Shown: positions 59,501-64,000 of the stretch, piece by piece | Numbering within the stretch: position 1 is the stretch's first letter | Layout: each line of letters opens with the position of its first letter | Assembly (NCBI GenBank): GCA_003996215.1 | Contig: QJPP01001543.1 | Span: 186,001-250,000 of the forward strand | Length of the DNA stretch: 64,000 bases | From: Jaltomata sinuosa | Lineage: Eukaryota > Streptophyta > Magnoliopsida > Solanales > Solanaceae | Direction: 5' to 3' | Translations under genes and position numbers: made by a program | The notes under the pieces: model-generated | The model's input: only the letters and a program-made list of their open reading frames with translations | Database searches by the model: none | Told to the model about the DNA's origin: nothing

Positions 59501-59786
59501 TTTGATACTAACAAACAAGACCAGAACCAGATTTCACCAAGGTTCAAACATTATAAAAGCAAAATGAAAACAACAAAAATAGAAAAGGAGGAGGTTAAGG
59601 GATTCACCTTTTTTAGGGCAGCAACTCGGTCTTAGATCTTCATCGGAAGAGCTTACCACCACCGGACTAATACCCAATCCTTTAGAACTCAAATTTTTAG
59701 TATTTTTTCTTCCCAAAGCTGACTGGTTATGTGAGTTTAGAGAAATGATTCTCTAGAAACCCCAATATTTTCCCAAAATCAGCCCT
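56560..59786 (-). mobile_element. Long LTR arm b of the near-palindrome (R-U5)
   Basis: On the minus strand it runs from just below a TATA box (59814-59807) to the LTR end at 56560, followed by a primer site, so it is a 5' LTR lacking most of U3. It is an inverted copy of 59816-63016 at roughly 94% identity near the outer end. It contains an (AT)n run at 58870-58891 and an 11-base G run (58289-58299), both shorter in the other arm. No gene; all frames are short. Confidence 0.8.
58870..58891 (+). repeat. AT microsatellite
   Basis: About eleven AT units. The matching place in arm c (about 60710-60718) has only three or four. Confidence 0.85.
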
Positions 59787-59806
59787 TTTCATGAAGCTAG
59801 AGGGGG

Positions 59807-59814
59807 TATTTATA
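59807..59814 (-). promoter_or_regulatory. TATA box at the centre of the palindrome
   Basis: TATAAATA on the minus strand. The inner end of arm b lies 20-30 bases downstream, where transcription should start. On the plus strand the same bases read TATTTATA, a weaker match facing arm c. Confidence 0.45.
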
Positions 59815-59815
59815 G

Positions 59816-62800
59816 GGAATTTCGGGTGAAAATGGGGGTTCTGGAGAATCCTTTCTCTAACCTCACATAACCAGTCAGCTTTGGGAAGAAAAAGCACTAA
59901 AAAATCGAGTTCTAAAGGATTGGGTATTAGTCCGGTGGTGGTAAGCTCCTTCGGTGAAGTTCTAAGCCTGAGTTGCTGCCCTAAAAAAGGTGAATCCCTT
60001 AACCTCCTCCATTACTGCTTTTGTTGTTTTCATTTTTGTTTTTATAATGTTTAAACCTTGAAGAAATTTGGTTCTGGTCTTATTTGTTAGTATCAAATAT
60101 ATGCGCTTAAATGGTAGACTAATATTATGATTTCGAGTAGCAATCTTGTGTTAGATGTGTGGTCTTTTACTGATTTTGTTTAATTTGTTAAAATAGTGAG
60201 TATGAGCATAAATTTAAGCCTAGATTGTTGTTAAATGGTGTTAAATCTGTCTGTCTTTGTTCATAAAAATATTTGGTTTTGATCCTTGTTTGTTCCCCAA
60301 CCCCTCTTCATAATCATGTTCTTATTGGCTTACCAACTTTGCCTAAACTAATATTTCATATATGTATTGATTAAGTGTTGATATGTTTTGCTCATGGTTG
60401 TTTGTGATGATTTTTAAACTTGTTTTCCCTTACCCTGTATAAACCCCTTGATTTCATTAGCCTGTGTTCGACTTATATGATAATTAAATGCCAGTAACTT
60501 GAGCATGAATTTGTTGCTAGAATTTAAGGCTGATTTTGTTCATGAAAAGCTTAGTCTTTCTCTTTGTTGAACCTGTTTTATCCTCTTTACTGTCTTAACT
60601 ATGTATGAACTGTTAGCCTTACTCTCCTATACTTGGGGGTGATGCTTAGGTTAGTTTTAAACCTTGATTGTCTATGGTTTAGTTGGTTCTTAAATAAATT
60701 GTGTAGTATCTATATATTTGAGTACAAATTTTCATATTTGTTAATTGATTTGAGCATGTTTAACCCCTACCCTATTTACCCTTAGATTTGAAGTTGCTTT
60801 TAAATGGTTTTTCTTTCTTTCCCTACTGTTTCTTGCTATGTGGTATCAGTCCACATGTTTGAATTGTAAGTATAATTTAGGATGATGTTTGGTCATCTTT
60901 GAGTCCTGATTTCTTCTCATAAGTTTGTTGGTTTGATTAAGTATAGCATGAGCACATGTTGCCTATTGGTTTGTTGATGAAAAATTTTCAAACTCCCTCC
61001 TTGCTTCCCTTTGTTTAACAATAATCATGATTTTCCTCTTCCCTTTCGCTTTTTGCTGTTTTGCTAATGCGGAAATGACTAAGTGATGCATATGAAATAG
61101 TTAGGTTTTGTTGTTATCTTCTTATGTTTGAATTGGTGTCTAGTAATCCTTGTAGAATATTGTGACCTATTAAAGTTTCAAGACTGCTATGTTTCTTTGT
61201 TTGCTATATGAAGATGTTATAGGTTTTTAGACCTGTTCAACTCTCATCCCCTTTCCCTCATTTATTATCTGTTACCCTGTTCCTTTCCCCCCTTCTCTTG
61301 AAATGATTTTAGCATACTAGACGTTGTTGTGTGATTAGAATTTTCTTAGGTCTAAGGTTTTAAGAATCTGAACTCCATGATTGTTGTGTGTGTAAGTTCT
61401 GTCATGGAATAGAACTAGAGGTAAGGTATGCCTCCTTGTGACATGTTCCTCACCCCTGTAGGTTCTTCTGATTCATCTTCATCAAGATGACCACTTCCTT
61501 GTTTGCTTTACATGTTACTTGTATGGACCATTAGATGATTTCGGCCTATATCATGTTAATAGCTTTCCATATACTTCTCCTTTGTTTTCTTGAGTGATTT
61601 CTTATTTGTTGTACTGAGTAATCAATGTTAAGATTCTTGTGCATATCTCTTGACTTTTCTATGACTGGTATGTGATTTTCAGATTAGGTTCTTAAATTAG
61701 TCTTTTGTTCAAATTATATGGAATCTGCCCTATATGTTTAAATGTAAGTATTGAAAAATGTTGAATATGTGCCTTATGCCTATGTGATACCACTTCCGTG
61801 CATCTAAGAATACATGTCTTGTTTGAACCACTCCCTACCCCCTCATTGATTTTCTGGAAAATGGTTAATCCATATGAATGTTTTGAAATGGCTAAGTTTC
61901 ATAAAACATATGTCTTAAGTGATAAAATTAGTGATTTTATTGTATGGATGTCCTTGTTTCATATGCTTTAACCTGTTATAAATACCTACACATTGGTATA
62001 TATTTCTGTTTGAATTATTTTCTATGTTTAATTTAGTTAAGACACGTACTAATCATCATTTATTTTACTCTTTCTATGTATGAAATCCGGTGGAGTCCAA
62101 TTGGACTCCCAAAATTCCACTGCATCTTCTAGTTGGGCTTAGCCCAACATTATTTGATGGTCCAGCAAGAATAAGCCCAACAAGGGCTAAAACATCAGAG
62201 GCAACAGCGGCAACGGTGGAGAGAAATGGGCCACGCCCAAAAGAAATGATCTGCATCGGAAAAAGTCCAAATTGGAGTGAATAAATAAATTTGGGCCAAA
62301 GCCCATAAGATTCAGCAGCAGCAGTAGCCCAAAGGGCTAAAAGATGAAAAGTAGACTAAGTCCAAAGTGAAAACGGCGGTGGGCCTAAAGAGGGCCCACA
62401 CACTAGTATTAGGACATGATTAACATATTTTAATTATGTCTTCTTGTTACTTAGTTGATTAGTTTGATTGTATAATTGGACTAACTTTGCGAAACTTAGT
62501 TAAATTATCCCCAAAAGGAATCAAACTTTCTGATAATTACTGTTTCATTTACTCAATTTGTTTAATTTCAACTCTTTTCTTTCCTTGAGTATAAAAAATG
62601 GACCCCTTTTTATTGTCTTTTATAAAACAACCTTTTTTCATAATTATCCTCTAAAATCAATCTTCTTTATAAAAACAAGATGTTTTATAAACCAATCCCA
62701 TTTTCAAAAGTTACAAGTTAGTTTTTCAAACTAGCCCGGAAAACCGTGAGTTAGCGGATACTCTTGGTGCCTTAACACCCTTCCAAGAGTATTAACTTGA

Positions 62801-63016
62801 ACCCTTCCCTTAATCTCTTAATTTTTAAAGTCTTTATCTGTTTTGGGATTTTAAAAATTCGTATAAGTTATTTCTTGGTTTTTACTTTATAAAAACTAAG
62901 TGGCGACTCTTGCTTTTAATTGAAATTGTTTCGAAAACTTTAATTAGATTTTCGAAATGAACCTTTCAACAAACAAAGCCATGTTTTTCCGTCCTTGTCC
63001 GAAAAGGATCAAAACA
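59816..63016 (+). mobile_element. Long LTR arm c of the near-palindrome (R-U5)
   Basis: Plus-strand copy of arm b, ending GGATCAAAACA at 63016 and followed by unrelated CCTAC, so this is a real LTR end without a primer site (3' or solo LTR). Contains the 18 bp palindrome GGAGTCCAATTGGACTCC at 62091-62108 and a PBS-like TGGCGACTCT at 62901-62910. The last 880 bp match 1111-1995. No gene seen in the 3.2 kb. Confidence 0.8.
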
Positions 63017-64000
63017 CCTACTATAATTGATTTTCTAAACTTTGCATGGCCCCGAGGCCCCATTTTTGGTACATGACTTTGAAAGGGATTTTAAACTGAC
63101 TTTTACGAAACCTCTCAGAGTAGAAGGGAGATTATGATGATATGATTACGTATCTTCATTCTGATACTACGTTCCACTGGACAATAGCACTAGATGTTAT
63201 TTTCTATGGATTTAAACCCGGATACGAGTCGGGCACCCTGTTTAGGGATTTTGATACTTTACTTCTGTATCAACGACTACTTTAGTCATGATTAATTTTT
63301 AGACCCAGATGCACTCCGGGCACCCTTGATGGGGGTTATTGAGATTACTACTACTAATTTAGACTCGGATCAAATTTGAGCATGTACTACGAGATCTCAA
63401 TTGTTGAGATATTTGAGTTTTGTTTTTGCATATGGTCTACGAGTAGACCTCCATGGACCCTACCATTCTGGACGAAGTGCTATGGGCCGATGGTGGCTGG
63501 AGTGAGAGGATGTACGGCATAGGAGAGGTACTTGGGAAACATCCTTCCATGGATCCCGCCTCTATTGGACCTTTGGGGCACCGAAGGGGGTAACATATGG
63601 CACTGCAGTCACACTTGGTTACAGATTCATCATATCACATCATCATGTATATTTCACTCAGATTCCACCCTTGTTTGCTATGTGTTCAGTGTATGCTCTG
63701 GTTGTACGGGCGGTCAAAGGATTTATTTTCACTTGATTGTGTTTCTCGGTTGTATGGGTGGCCATTGGGACTGCACGTAGATTATATTACTCCTGTCATT
63801 TCGTAGAGTTAGTTATGGTCCTTAGTTCTTGGTGGATTGGTTTGTTTTATCTTGTTGAGGCTCTAAGTTTGGGCTTGAGTATTGTGGGGCTAGTGACTCC
63901 TATATATTTGAGGCTCCGTCGTGTGTCCTCTTGAGCAGTTGTGATTTATCGGATGTTGTTCCTTATCTTGATTCTGAGTATAACTCTTGATTCTGAGGTT
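63017..64000 (+). other. Unassigned sequence, probably another repeat
   Basis: No match to the Tat or Athila parts of this window. It has repeated words of the kind AGACTCGGAT, CCCGGATACGAG and GGGCACCC (63217-63380) and low coding potential; frames of 60-82 codons overlap in three phases and look random. Possibly LTR or noncoding DNA of another element. Confidence 0.3.

Noticed and set aside
57450..62080. Host gene inside the long LTR arms
   Set aside because: All frames are under about 65 codons and both arms are noncoding repeats of each other.
56560..63016. DNA transposon with 3.2 kb terminal inverted repeats
   Set aside because: The arms are LTR sequence with an LTR end, spacer and primer binding site; no transposase, and no target duplication on the two sides.
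63532..63934. Small genes in the last kilobase (82, 69 and 65 codons)
   Set aside because: Three overlapping frames in different phases with no motif or conserved partner.

Overview
The window is plant nuclear DNA made of nested, rearranged LTR retrotransposons. I recognise no host gene, tRNA, rRNA or intact element. Every coding stretch is Ty3/gypsy-type and broken by stops, indels or deletions. Several sequence habits (a Tat-clade element with long LTRs, Athila-like elements with GATCGCG-rich noncoding DNA) suggest a Solanaceae genome; that is an impression, not a proof.

Main player: a Tat-clade (Ogre/TatIV-like) element in four copies, A (+, 1996-12453), B (+, about 18240-30506), D (-, 50474-38766) and E (+, 50475-56537). 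Order: gag with a C-X2-H-X5-H-X4-C knuckle, aspartic protease, G-patch-like segment, a 256-257 bp GT-AG intron, reverse transcriptase, RNase H, a second archaeal-type RNase H, integrase, then about 4.3 kb of noncoding 3' DNA packed with tandem repeats and hairpins, a polypurine tract and an LTR starting TGTTGACAC. The intron donor overlaps the gag-pro stop codon in all four copies, so unspliced RNA would stop after protease and spliced RNA would fuse gag-pro to pol.

Layout: 1-1110 LTR S1 (Athila-type, cut by the window edge) inserted in a long Tat-type LTR (1111-1995). Copy A follows, split by a second such LTR, S2 (2411-3724, minus). A ends in a polypurine tract and about 0.8 kb of LTR, which passes straight into an Athila-like region (13257-17560). 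A scrambled gag relic (17561-18110) leads to copy B, which repeats the same series: Tat internal, LTR start, Athila-like region (to 36809), here with its 1.34 kb Athila LTR (36810-38148). A and B are collinear for about 13.8 kb with similar divergence throughout, so this looks like a tandem duplication of a composite. Then comes a remnant of an initiator-Met-primed LTR element (38149-38765, minus), copy D inverted, copy E (circularly permuted), and a near-palindrome of two 3.2 kb LTR arms head to head (56560-63016). The final 1 kb is unassigned.

Most worth a second look: the frame-exact intron, the hairpin train in the Tat noncoding regions, the 3.2 kb LTR palindrome ending at a primer binding site, the 35 bp duplication around S2, the circular permutation of E, and a 498 nt frame without net indels downstream of integrase in three copies. 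All percentages and boundaries were judged by eye.
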